The notes under the pieces: generated by a model
What the model was told of the DNA's origin: nothing
Database searches by the model: none
The model's input: only the letters and a program-made list of their open reading frames with translations
Program-made: the position numbers and the translations under genes
Source: JBBQFD01 sp038321575
GTDB lineage: Bacteria; Bacillota_I; Bacilli_A; RF39; UBA660
Length of the DNA stretch: 60,782 nucleotides
Assembly: GCA_038321575.1 (NCBI GenBank)
Contig: JBBQFD010000002.1
Span: 1-60,782 of the forward strand
Direction of reading: 5' to 3'
Shown here: in pieces, positions 44,723 through 52,875 of the stretch
Position numbering within the stretch: the first letter of the stretch is position 1
Layout of the letters: each line of letters starts with the position of its first letter

Positions 44723-45520
44723 CTATTGCTTAAACCAAACCATATCCGTAAATAAGTACGAACCTAAACCGCCAATATTATAAACTGTTCTAAATTGGTT
44801 AGTACCAAATGCCATATCACCAATTGTTAATCCGTTGCTGCCAATAATGACAACAGTTATTGAGTTTAAATCAAACGCATTATTACCAATAGTAGTAATT
44901 CCATTTGGTATATAAGCGGCAGTTAAGTTATATCCTTTAAAAGCATTATTACCAATGGTAGTTACTACTGCTCCACTAATTGTTGGTGGGACGGATACTT
45001 CAGAAGTACAATCTATATAAGTAGGTGTTGGATTATTAATGTATGATTTATAACCAGTAATAGTTTTAGTACCAGAATTAAATATAAAACAAACATCAGG
45101 ATTTGGTTCTGGTATGATACCAACTACATCAATGTCTGAACAAAAACGAGTTTTATCAATTGTTGCTAAATTATTGGAATAATTTACTTTTTTATCATCA
45201 ATGCATAATTCAGCAACAATAACACTACCGTTATCATCAATCAACATATGACCAATGGTTGGTAAGGTCCCTTTTAAAGCCACTTGAAAATCATCAAGTA
45301 TGTAAGGGCCACCAATCGATTCTTCATTTAAAATTTTGTTAGCCGTCTCTTTTTCAACAGCAATAATATATCCATAAGCACTATTAATAGTGGCCCCATT
45401 TTTAGCATCTTGAATAGTTTTAATAATGATTGGTATAGTAATGGCGGCAATAACAACTAAAATAATAATGACTGATAATAATTCGATTAAAGTAAAACCT
45501 TGTTTATTTTTTATATTCAA
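44723..45520 (-). CDS. pilin-like protein with short BspA-type repeat region (cassette 2)
   Basis: The 265-residue protein has leader MNIKNKQG, cleavage after Gly8, FTLIELLSVIIILVVIAAI with Glu at +5. The pilin domain (to about 150) aligns with that of cassette 1: AVEKETANKILNEE, CIDDKKVNYSNNLATID, NPDVCFIF. Only about three BspA-like repeats remain (IGNNAFKGYN, IGNNAFDLNS, IGDMAFGTNQ) and it ends WFKQ. It is thus a shorter version of the cassette 1 pilin. A promoter-like sequence lies upstream and the lipoprotein downstream. Confidence 0.83.
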   Translation of the reverse strand: MNIKNKQGFTLIELLSVIIILVVIAAITIPIIIKTIQDAKNGATINSAYGYIIAVEKETANKILNEESIGGPYILDDFQVALKGTLPTIGHMLIDDNGSVIVAELCIDDKKVNYSNNLATIDKTRFCSDIDVVGIIPEPNPDVCFIFNSGTKTITGYKSYINNPTPTYIDCTSEVSVPPTISGAVVTTIGNNAFKGYNLTAAYIPNGITTIGNNAFDLNSITVVIIGSNGLTIGDMAFGTNQFRTVYNIGGLGSYLFTDMVWFKQ

Positions 45521-45553
45521 TTTTTATAACCTCCATATCTTATCATTAATATA

Positions 45554-45582
45554 ATTCTAACACTTTATACTTTTTTTTGCAA
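45554..45582 (-). promoter_or_regulatory. promoter of cassette 2
   Basis: TTGCAA (45577-45582), 17 bases and TAGAAT (45554-45559) on the minus strand, between the glyQS terminator and the cassette 2 pilin. Confidence 0.55.
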
Positions 45583-45584
45583 TT

Positions 45585-45614
45585 AAAAAGATTGAACTAA
45601 TATTCAATCTTTTT
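45585..45614 (-). terminator. terminator of glyQS
   Basis: Stem aaaaagattgaa/ttcaatcttttt with a six-base loop containing the glyQS stop codon; Ts follow on the minus strand. Confidence 0.85.
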
Positions 45615-46976
45615 GCTTACATATTCAACTACTTTATCTAGTGATAAGGTAATTTGTTCCATGGTATCACGATCACGAATTGTAACTGTATTTTTATTTA
45701 AGGTTTCATCATCAATCGTAATACACATTGGGGTTCCCATAACGTCTTCTCTACGATAACGTTTACCAATATTACCAGCTTCATCATAAATTGTCATAAA
45801 GTTTTTAGATAACATTTGGTATACTTCTTTAGCTTTATCACTGTGAAGCTTTTTCATGAGTGGTAAGACTGCCACTTTATATGGAGCAAGTGCCGGGTGA
45901 AAATGCATTATTTCACGAGGCTCACCATCAGGCATTATTTGTTCTTCATATGCTTCACATAAGAAAGCTAAAGTAACGCGGTCAGCGCCAAGAGACGGTT
46001 CTATAACATAAGGAATATATTTTTCATTAGTTTCTGGATCAAAATAAGACATATCTTGTTTTGAAAACTTTTGATGTTGGGTTAAATCATAATTAGTACG
46101 GGAAGCAATACCCCATAGTTCACCAAAACCAAAAGGAAAGTTGTATTCAATATCGGTTGTTGCATTACTATAAAAAGATAATTCTTCGGCACTATGATCA
46201 CGTAGTTTTAAATTTTCTTTTTGTAAACCTAAACTATATAACCAATTAACTGAGTAATCTTTCCAGTATTTAAACCATTCTAATTCAGTACCTGGTTTGC
46301 AAAAAAATTCTAGTTCCATTTGTTCGAATTCTCTAGTTCTAAAAGTGAAGTTACCAGGAGTAATTTCATTTCTAAAACTCTTACCTATTTGAGCTACCCC
46401 AAATGGTACTTTTAAACGCATGGTTCTTTGAACATTTAAGAAATTAACAAATATTCCTTGAGCAGTTTCAGGACGTAAGAAGATTGTACTTTTTGAATCT
46501 TCAGTTACACCTTGAAATGTTTTAAACATTAAGTTAAATTTACGAATTTCGGTATAATCTAATTTACCACAATTAGGACAAACGATATTATTATCTTTTA
46601 TATAGGTCATTAATTCAGCATCACTCATAGCCCCGGCATCAATTTTACCTTTAGCAAAATCTTCAACTAGTTTATCAGCACGATGACGAGTCTTACAACT
46701 TTTACAATCAATTAAGGGATCATTAAAAGTTTCAATATGACCGCTTGCTTCCCACGTTTTAGGATTCATTAAAATAGCTGAATCCATTCCAACATTATAA
46801 ATACTTTCTTGGACAAACTTTTTTAACCAAGCTTTTTTAACGTTATTTTTAAGTTCCACACCTAAAGGACCGTAATCCCAGGTATTAGCAAGACCACCAT
46901 AGATTTCACTTCCTTGGAAGATAAAACCATATTGTTTAGTTAAATTACCTAATTTTTCCATTGTTATTTTACTCAT
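45597..46976 (-). CDS. glyQS: glycyl-tRNA synthetase, homodimeric type
   Basis: GlyRS charges tRNA-Gly. The 459 residues are the single-chain alpha-2 class IIa type (as in Staphylococcus), not the GlyQ/GlyS heterotetramer of Bacillus. Class II motif 2 is visible as KSFRNEITPGNFTFRTREFEQMELEFF, with ETAQGIFVNFLN before and an IEPSLGADRVTLAFL motif 3. A zinc-binding insert has CKSCKTRH and CPNCGK. The C-terminal anticodon-binding domain contains APYKVAVLPL. It is downstream of recO behind a promoter and a structured leader. Confidence 0.98.
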   Translation of the reverse strand: MSKITMEKLGNLTKQYGFIFQGSEIYGGLANTWDYGPLGVELKNNVKKAWLKKFVQESIYNVGMDSAILMNPKTWEASGHIETFNDPLIDCKSCKTRHRADKLVEDFAKGKIDAGAMSDAELMTYIKDNNIVCPNCGKLDYTEIRKFNLMFKTFQGVTEDSKSTIFLRPETAQGIFVNFLNVQRTMRLKVPFGVAQIGKSFRNEITPGNFTFRTREFEQMELEFFCKPGTELEWFKYWKDYSVNWLYSLGLQKENLKLRDHSAEELSFYSNATTDIEYNFPFGFGELWGIASRTNYDLTQHQKFSKQDMSYFDPETNEKYIPYVIEPSLGADRVTLAFLCEAYEEQIMPDGEPREIMHFHPALAPYKVAVLPLMKKLHSDKAKEVYQMLSKNFMTIYDEAGNIGKRYRREDVMGTPMCITIDDETLNKNTVTIRDRDTMEQITLSLDKVVEYVSKKIEY

Positions 46977-46999
46977 AACTTTTCCTCCTAAAAATAAAA

Positions 47000-47057
47000 A
47001 ACTTTTAGAGTCGTAAGGACGAGTATCCCCGCGATTCTGCCTTACTTATTCCAAAAG
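47000..47057 (-). promoter_or_regulatory. structured attenuator-like leader of glyQS, T-box-like 3' half
   Basis: On the minus strand CTTTT...GTAAGG pairs with CCTTAC...AAAAG, followed by a T-rich run (46991-47001), giving a terminator-like hairpin about 40 bases upstream of the glyQS start. Inside it, AAGGCAGAATCGCGG and ACTCGTCCTT resemble the T-box antiterminator (AGGGTGGAACCGCG...CGTCCCT), yet the UGGN bulge that pairs with the tRNA acceptor is changed. The predicted transcript starts too close to hold a stem I with a glycine specifier. Confidence 0.5.
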
Positions 47058-47080
47058 AATTAACACTTTCATACAAGTTA

Positions 47081-47109
47081 ATTCTATTATATTATGACTA
47101 CTTTGTCAA
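47081..47109 (-). promoter_or_regulatory. promoter of glyQS
   Basis: TTGACA (47104-47109), 17 bases and TAGAAT (47081-47086) on the minus strand, directly after the recO stop. The -10 box lies in a gaattaac/gttaattc inverted repeat (47057-47084). Confidence 0.7.
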
Positions 47110-47112
47110 TTA

Positions 47113-47847
47113 TTAACCTAGTTTATTAAGATTCTTTAAAAATGTTTTACTTTTTAAATATAAACCAGTATATTTTTCATAATAGTGATCTAAAAAATCA
47201 TTGATTTCTTTTTTTACTTTATCACTAATATCTAATTGACTTATTTTAGCGATATCAACATAATAAAACATCCTTATAAGTTTAATGGTTTTCTCATCAA
47301 CCAAGGGTTCACTCTTACGACAATGATTACAAACATAACCCCCTAAATCAGATGATAAGGTTGATATACCAGTCGTTTTGCCACAAATACTACAAGCATC
47401 AATAATAGGCATAACACCTAAATAATCTAAGTACTTTAATTCTAAGATGTTAGTAATAACCATCGGATCATAGCCTTCATTTATTTTTAATAAACTAGCG
47501 ATTAATAAAGGATATATTTCTTCACTATAATTTTGTTTCATAACTTGTTCAGTTAGATCAATAATAAAACTAGCATAACTAATGCTCGTAATATCTTTTC
47601 TAATATTACGAAAAGTATCAATTACATCAACACTCGTTAAAGTAGATAATTTATCTTTTTTATAATACATATTAAAATAACCATAGGTTAGTTTACCAGA
47701 AACACTACGAAGTTCACTTTTCATAGTTTTTGAACCTTTGGCAATAGCACCAATAATCCCATAATCTTTAGTTATAATATTAATTATTTTACTGGTTTCA
47801 CCATAATCACGTTCATTAATAATGATACCTTCAATTTTTTCAATCAT
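47113..47847 (-). CDS. recO: DNA repair protein RecO
   Basis: RecO loads RecA in recombinational repair together with RecR. The 244 residues have the N-terminal OB fold (EGIIINERDYGETSKIINIIT, GIIGAIAKGSKTMKS) and a C-terminal helical domain with a four-Cys zinc site (CSICGKTTG and CNHCRKS). It follows era as in Bacillus (ybeY-dgkA-cdd-era-recO-gly). Complete. Confidence 0.95.
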   Translation of the reverse strand: MIEKIEGIIINERDYGETSKIINIITKDYGIIGAIAKGSKTMKSELRSVSGKLTYGYFNMYYKKDKLSTLTSVDVIDTFRNIRKDITSISYASFIIDLTEQVMKQNYSEEIYPLLIASLLKINEGYDPMVITNILELKYLDYLGVMPIIDACSICGKTTGISTLSSDLGGYVCNHCRKSEPLVDEKTIKLIRMFYYVDIAKISQLDISDKVKKEINDFLDHYYEKYTGLYLKSKTFLKNLNKLG

Positions 47848-47873
47848 AAATCACTACTTTCTAATTTATAAAA

Positions 47874-47889
47874 AACCACATGTGTGGTT
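47874..47889 (-). terminator. terminator after era
   Basis: Short perfect stem aaccaca/tgtggtt between era and recO with Ts following on the minus strand. Confidence 0.7.
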
Positions 47890-47900
47890 ATTTATAAATA

Positions 47901-48785
47901 TTATTCAAATTCGTTATAGCCAAATTCAGCTAAATATTTTTCTTTATCACGCCAATTTTTAATGGTTTTAACAAATAATTCTAAGTAAACCTTTCCGCCA
48001 AGTAATTCTTCAATTTCTTGTCTTGATAAGATTCCTATTTCTTTAATTTTACTACCTTGATGCCCAACAATAATTTTCTTTAGGGAATCACGATCAATAA
48101 TGATCGCAACATTTATCGAATAATTACCTTTATTCTTTTCCATATGTTCAACAATACAAGTAGTTGAATGTGGCACTTCTTCTTCGGTTAAATTAAATAC
48201 TTTTTCGCGAACTATTTCCGCAATTAGAAATGATGTTGGTTTATTGGTAATTGAATCATCATCATAATACTTAACAGTATCAGTTAAATAATTCTTAATA
48301 ACCTTCACTAACGTATCCACATTATCCCCTTTTAAAGCTGATACAGGAACGATTTCTTTAAAGGGATATAAATCCTTATACTCATCAATTTTAAGCAAGA
48401 TTTGGCCTCTTGGAATACGATCTATCTTATTTAAAATTAAGATAACTGGTTTAGTTATTTCTTTTAATTTTTCCATGACGTAACGGTCCCCTGGACCAAT
48501 GGTATCAGAGGCGTCCACTAACATTAATACAACATCAACATCATCAATACTATAATAAGCTTGACGATTAAGATATTTACCTAATTTATGAACTGGTTTA
48601 TGAATACCAGGAGTATCCACAAAAACAATTTGAATATCATCCTCATGATAAATACCTTGAATATTATTACGAGTTGTTTGCGGTTTATTAGACGTAATTG
48701 CGACTTTCTTACCAATAATATTATTTAATAAAGTTGATTTGCCAACATTAGGACGACCAATGATGCTTACGAATCCTGATTTCAT
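47901..48785 (-). CDS. era: GTPase Era
   Basis: Era binds the 3' end of 16S rRNA and checks 30S maturation. The 294 residues have GRPNVGKSTLLNNI (G1, residues 9-22), DTPGIHKP (G3), NKID (G4) and a C-terminal KH domain (KIIVGHQGSKIKEIG). Its ATG overlaps the cdd stop by four bases. Confidence 0.98.
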   Translation of the reverse strand: MKSGFVSIIGRPNVGKSTLLNNIIGKKVAITSNKPQTTRNNIQGIYHEDDIQIVFVDTPGIHKPVHKLGKYLNRQAYYSIDDVDVVLMLVDASDTIGPGDRYVMEKLKEITKPVILILNKIDRIPRGQILLKIDEYKDLYPFKEIVPVSALKGDNVDTLVKVIKNYLTDTVKYYDDDSITNKPTSFLIAEIVREKVFNLTEEEVPHSTTCIVEHMEKNKGNYSINVAIIIDRDSLKKIIVGHQGSKIKEIGILSRQEIEELLGGKVYLELFVKTIKNWRDKEKYLAEFGYNEFE

Positions 48786-49165
48786 TTTAAGTCCTCACTA
48801 GTAAAAGGATGATTTAAGATATCAGTCATCTTATATCTTTTGGTTTCATTTTTATTCATAAGAATTAATTCAGCATCATTACCAAAAAACTCACTGATAG
48901 TTTGACGACACAAGTAGCAAGGAAATGCTAATGAATCGTTTTCAACCATCACATATAAGGCTTTGAAATCACCACGTTTAAAACCACTAGCGATGGCATT
49001 ATTAATAGCATTACGCTCAGCACAAATGGTTGCTCCATAAGAAGCATTTTCAACATTAACGCCAGCAAAAGCATGTTTATCATTAGTGACAACAATCGCT
49101 GCAACCTTATAATTTGAATAAGGTGCATAAGCATTATTTAATAACTTTGATAGTACTTCTTTCAT
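48782..49165 (-). CDS. cdd: cytidine deaminase
   Basis: Cdd converts cytidine to uridine in pyrimidine salvage. The 127 residues include the zinc/catalytic motifs CAERNAI (Cys-Ala-Glu) and PCYLCRQ, the tetrameric small-type layout, with the N-terminal NAYAPYSNYKVAA. It is coupled to era by a four-base overlap and follows dgkA, as in Bacillus. Confidence 0.97.
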   Translation of the reverse strand: MKEVLSKLLNNAYAPYSNYKVAAIVVTNDKHAFAGVNVENASYGATICAERNAINNAIASGFKRGDFKALYVMVENDSLAFPCYLCRQTISEFFGNDAELILMNKNETKRYKMTDILNHPFTSEDLK

Positions 49166-49174
49166 GGTAACCTC

Positions 49175-49582
49175 CTATTTAAAAGTTTTAATATATTCAA
49201 TTATATGTGGCATAAAAATCATAATCCCGGTTACAAAAGCAACTACGGCATAGGCAAATACAGCAGCTGAGGCTGTATCTTTAGCTACTTTAGCAAGAGG
49301 ATGTTTAACAGGGCAAGCTAGATCAACAACAGCTTCAATTGAAGTATTAAGTAATTCTGTTGCGATAATAACCCCCACCATAAATAAACATAAGATCCAT
49401 TCGATATAACTAATCTTAAAGAATATCCCAGCAGCAATAACGGCTGCTGTTATAAATAAATGTATTGTCATACTTTGTTCGTATTTAAAGGCATATCTAA
49501 TTCCTTCAAAAGAGTAAATAAAACTATTTAAAAAGCGTTTAAACCCATGTTGTTTTTGCTTATCGCGTGATTCCATATCCAT
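49175..49582 (-). CDS. dgkA: undecaprenol/diacylglycerol kinase
   Basis: The Gram-positive DgkA family mainly phosphorylates undecaprenol, feeding the cell-wall lipid carrier. The 135 residues have three membrane helices and the conserved ATELLNTSIEAVVDL and KHPLAKVAKDTASAAVF motifs. The start overlaps the ybeY 3' end (about 22 bases). It supports a peptidoglycan-making cell. Confidence 0.95.
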   Translation of the reverse strand: MDMESRDKQKQHGFKRFLNSFIYSFEGIRYAFKYEQSMTIHLFITAAVIAAGIFFKISYIEWILCLFMVGVIIATELLNTSIEAVVDLACPVKHPLAKVAKDTASAAVFAYAVVAFVTGIMIFMPHIIEYIKTFK

Positions 49583-50006
49583 TTAATATATCCTCCTGTT
49601 TCTTAAACATTATTACCTCATCATCTTTTTTGAGATGATCATAACTTAATAAATGTAATAAACCGTGAATAGTTAAAAACGATAATTCTCTTAAAAAACT
49701 ATGTTGATATTCTAAAGCTTGTTCTTTAGCTTTGTCTACGGAGATATAAATATCACCTAAAAGACGTATATCAAGATATTCAATATCTTTAAAGTCTTCT
49801 AAAGCAAATGAAATGACATCAGTTACTTTATCAAGATTACGATATTGTTTATTTAATTCTTGTATTTTAGCGTTATCAACAATAATAACATTAAATTCAC
49901 AATTATCTAGATTTTCATGCTTTAAAGCATAATCAAGTAATTTCTTTATTTCATCTAATTCTGGTAACTTAAGGGTTGTTTCATTAAATACCCCTACTCG
50001 GTTCAT
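49560..50006 (-). CDS. ybeY: endoribonuclease YbeY
   Basis: YbeY is a zinc-dependent factor for 16S rRNA 3' end maturation. The start is ATG 50004-50006 (MNRVGVFNET) with ggaggg eight bases before; a Met six codons earlier lies before that site. The 148 residues contain the zinc motif HGLLHLLSYDH and the TDVISFAL motif. It heads ybeY-dgkA-cdd-era; phoH, which precedes it in Bacillus, is replaced here by a VanZ-like gene. Confidence 0.96.
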   Translation of the reverse strand: MNRVGVFNETTLKLPELDEIKKLLDYALKHENLDNCEFNVIIVDNAKIQELNKQYRNLDKVTDVISFALEDFKDIEYLDIRLLGDIYISVDKAKEQALEYQHSFLRELSFLTIHGLLHLLSYDHLKKDDEVIMFKKQEDILNGYGITR

Positions 50007-50007
50007 A

Positions 50008-50610
50008 TTAAACCCTCCAAACAAGAAGTATAAATGCCATTGCGGCTAAAAATACTACCATTAGTATATTATAAAAGATGGGATTTTTCAACACATTAGG
50101 GAGATGTTTAGCAATCCTTTTTAAGAGATGATATAGAAAATAACCAATCAATCCACCAATAACATTTAAGATAATATCATCGATATCAAAAACACGACCG
50201 ATTACTAGTTGGGTACACTCAATGGTAATTGAGGCAATGGTTATTAAAATAAAAGCTATATATGATTTCTTTAAGTCTAAAAAGTATGATACAAAAAATC
50301 CATAAGGCATAAATAATAACATGTTACCAAAGAAGTTACGAAGAAACATTGGACTACCAATTTTAAATCTAAACATTTCAGCAAACGGAGTAAAGTTGGA
50401 ACTTGACCAACTAACATCTTGAAAAGTTACAACATAAAACAAACATAATATATAAATTATAAAACCAAGAACAATAACATCTTGATAAAAAACAAATTTT
50501 TCTTTTTTAGTTAAAATCGAAGTAATGCGAATTGATACAATAATAGTTATAAAGATTAATAGCATGGGCCAAACATTAGCAATGATGTTTAAGATCGTTT
50601 CTCTTAGCAT
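50008..50610 (-). CDS. VanZ-like membrane protein
   Basis: The 200-residue protein has about five membrane helices and the VanZ-family pattern FGNMLLFMPYGFFVSYFL, ITIECTQLVIGRVFDIDDIILNVIGGLIGY. VanZ itself gives low-level teicoplanin resistance, but most family members have no known role and this is no evidence of resistance. The 3' end comes one base before the ybeY ATG, so translation is probably coupled. Confidence 0.88.
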   Translation of the reverse strand: MLRETILNIIANVWPMLLIFITIIVSIRITSILTKKEKFVFYQDVIVLGFIIYILCLFYVVTFQDVSWSSSNFTPFAEMFRFKIGSPMFLRNFFGNMLLFMPYGFFVSYFLDLKKSYIAFILITIASITIECTQLVIGRVFDIDDIILNVIGGLIGYFLYHLLKRIAKHLPNVLKNPIFYNILMVVFLAAMAFILLVWRV

Positions 50611-50700
50611 AGCTCCTCCTATTTATCTAATATAATATATATTTTACTCTCTTTTAGTTATCTTTTCAATTCAATAAAAACGGATGAGGACAGTCACTTG

Positions 50701-50706
50701 ATTATA
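50701..50706 (-). promoter_or_regulatory. probable -10 box for the vanZ-ybeY-dgkA-cdd-era operon
   Basis: TATAAT on the minus strand about 90 bases before the VanZ-like start; the -35 region is weak (TAATTG at 17 bases). It is divergent from the murT promoter in a 196-base gap. Confidence 0.45.
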
Positions 50707-50779
50707 ACTATACACTAATTAGACAATTATCTATTTATAATATATCACAGATTGTTTTTATTTCCTTTAAAAATAAAAT

Positions 50780-50788
50780 TATGTTATA
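50780..50788 (+). promoter_or_regulatory. extended -10 promoter of murT-gatD
   Basis: TGTTATAAT about 18 bases ahead of the murT start, with aggtgat as binding site. No clear -35 box. Confidence 0.6.
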
Positions 50789-50806
50789 ATTTCTACAGGT
50801 GATAAA

Positions 50807-52135
50807 ATGAAAAAAGTAATAGCACTTACACTTGGTAAAATATTATATTTTTTTGGTAATCTGATTGGTCGTGGATCAGTTCTGCCTGGTCATATTGCTT
50901 TAAAAATAGATAATGATTTAACAAAAGAATTAGTATTACCGCAAACGATAATTGCCGTAACTGGCAGTTCTGGTAAAGGTAGTATTTCATTAATGTTAGC
51001 TAAATTATTTAAAGCTCAAGGTTATAAGGTTGTTCATAATGAAAAAGGCTCTAATTTAAAAGATGGGATTATGAGTACTTTAATTCATAGTAGTAATCTT
51101 TTAGGTAAGATTAAAAAAGATGTCTTAATCTTTGAGATTGATGAACGTTACGCTAAATATGTTTTCCCTGATATTAAACCTAATTATGTGGTTATATCTA
51201 ATATTACAAGAGATCAACCACCCCGTAATGGACATTTTGATCTTGTTATCACGGAAATTAAAAAAGCCCTAACAACTGATATGCATTTAATAATAAATGC
51301 TGATGATCCGTTATTACAAGTATTTGTAACTAAAGATCAAATGGTTACCTACTACGGACTTGATCATAATAAGAATAGTTATAAGACTAGTTTATTTGAA
51401 AATCTAAATCTTGTTTATTGCCCTGTATGTGAAGAAAAACTAGAATATAATTATTATCATTTTGAAAACATTGGTGATTATTACTGCCATAAATGTGACT
51501 TTAAACGTAAGTTACCAAGTTATAGTATTACAAACTTGGATTATGATAAAAGTTCGATGACGATTAATAATAAATATAAAATTCATATTCCACAAGATAT
51601 CTTATATTGTGTCTATAACACGACAGCGGCTTTTACAACCGGAGCTTTAGTTGGTTTAGATAAAACTAAGATGGGGATTGATATATCAGAGATTAGTAAT
51701 AATACTAAGTTATATGATGCTTATTTATATGATAATCATAAAATATATACTCTTAATAATAAGAATGAGAATAGTTCGACTTTTAATCAATCATTATTAT
51801 TCTTAAATCGTTTTAAAGGTAAGAAGACAGTCATTATTGGTTGGAAAGAAATAAGTCGACGTTATAAGTTTGATGACTTATCATGGCTTTATGATATTGA
51901 TTTTGAGATTCTAAATAACCACGATGTTGATACTGTAATTTGCGTTGGTATTCATAAATATGATATTGCAGCAAGAATTAAGAATGCTGGTATTGATATT
52001 GCAAACATCAAAACATTTGATGACTTGAAAACCGCTACAACTTATCTTAAAACTAAAACTAAAGGTGATATTTTTGCAATCTTAAATTTTGATTATGTAG
52101 AACCATTTAACACTTTAATGAAGGGTGGTAAATAA
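50807..52135 (+). CDS. murT: MurT-like lipid II isoglutaminyl synthase subunit
   Basis: MurT with GatD amidates D-Glu in lipid II. The 442 residues are a Mur-ligase fold: ATP site TGSSGKGSISLMLAK near 52-66, a central Mur domain with ITRDQPPRNGHFD, a MurT-specific zinc ribbon (CPVCEEKL and CHKCDFK near 204-231), and the C-terminal DUF1727 domain. It is one of three plus-strand transcription units. It overlaps or adjoins gatD and is co-transcribed. Peptidoglycan amidation is usual in Gram-positives, but the partner GatD here is unusual (see its entry). Confidence 0.92.
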   Translation: MKKVIALTLGKILYFFGNLIGRGSVLPGHIALKIDNDLTKELVLPQTIIAVTGSSGKGSISLMLAKLFKAQGYKVVHNEKGSNLKDGIMSTLIHSSNLLGKIKKDVLIFEIDERYAKYVFPDIKPNYVVISNITRDQPPRNGHFDLVITEIKKALTTDMHLIINADDPLLQVFVTKDQMVTYYGLDHNKNSYKTSLFENLNLVYCPVCEEKLEYNYYHFENIGDYYCHKCDFKRKLPSYSITNLDYDKSSMTINNKYKIHIPQDILYCVYNTTAAFTTGALVGLDKTKMGIDISEISNNTKLYDAYLYDNHKIYTLNNKNENSSTFNQSLLFLNRFKGKKTVIIGWKEISRRYKFDDLSWLYDIDFEILNNHDVDTVICVGIHKYDIAARIKNAGIDIANIKTFDDLKTATTYLKTKTKGDIFAILNFDYVEPFNTLMKGGK

Positions 52136-52136
52136 A

Positions 52137-52865
52137 ATGATGGTAATTGCACATTTATACTATGACTTATTAAATCTTTATGGTGAAAATGGTAATGTTA
52201 AGATCTTAAAAAAACAACTTCAAGATCAAGGTTTAGAAGTTGTGGTAAAGAAATTATCAATTAATGATCAATTAGATTTTGCGAGTTATGATTTTGTTTA
52301 TATTGGTGCTGGCACTGAATATAATCAAAAATTAGCTTTAAATCATTTATTAAATTATAAGCAAGATATTAAAGTCGCAATTGATAAAAATAAATTCTTT
52401 TTAGTAACCGGTAACGCAGTTGAGTTGTTTGGTAAACACATTATTGATTTAATGAAGCATCATCATCCAGCTTTAAATATATTTGATTATACGGCAAAAG
52501 AAGAAAACTTTAGAATTGCTGATGAGGTATTATTTGCATCACCCTTTATAACTGAACCAATACTTGGTTTTCAAAATCAAAATAGTACCATTAGAGATAA
52601 TAATAAATATATCTTTAATATCTTAAGAGGTACCGGTAGTTATCCTGGTAGTAAGGGTGAAGGCATTCATTACAATAACTTCTATGGCACATATGTGATT
52701 GGCCCAATTTTAGTTAGAAATCCCGAGTTCTTGAAATATTTAATAAAAGAATTAGTTTATTCTAAAAATAAAGATTTTAAATTCAAGAAATTTAATCTAA
52801 CAATTGAGGAATCAGCATATAAATGCTTTATTATGAATAATTATGAAGACACAAAAAAAGCCTAA
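52137..52865 (+). CDS. gatD: GatD-like type 1 amidotransferase lacking catalytic residues
   Basis: The start is ATG 52137 after aagggtgg at the murT 3' end, giving 242 residues. The fold matches GatD (HLYYDLLNLYGENGN, GTYVIGPILVRNPEFL). However, at the nucleophile elbow, where GatD has a C-G-G motif, this reads FLVTGNAVELFG with no Cys, and at the catalytic His (YGTYxHGPLL) it has Ile. The only Cys is near the C-terminus. So it probably cannot hydrolyse glutamine by the usual mechanism; it may use ammonia via MurT or serve as a scaffold. Similar TGN variants may be a subfamily. The assignment to family is firm; activity is uncertain. Confidence 0.88.
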   Translation: MMVIAHLYYDLLNLYGENGNVKILKKQLQDQGLEVVVKKLSINDQLDFASYDFVYIGAGTEYNQKLALNHLLNYKQDIKVAIDKNKFFLVTGNAVELFGKHIIDLMKHHHPALNIFDYTAKEENFRIADEVLFASPFITEPILGFQNQNSTIRDNNKYIFNILRGTGSYPGSKGEGIHYNNFYGTYVIGPILVRNPEFLKYLIKELVYSKNKDFKFKKFNLTIEESAYKCFIMNNYEDTKKA

Positions 52866-52875
52866 TGGCTTTTTT
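52853..52875. terminator. bidirectional terminator between gatD and pheT
   Basis: Arms aaaaaaagcc and ggctttttt with loop taat between convergent genes. Confidence 0.88.

Noticed and set aside
50008..50610. VanZ-like gene as a glycopeptide resistance gene
   Set aside because: No vanHAX or regulators nearby, and most VanZ-family proteins are unrelated to resistance.
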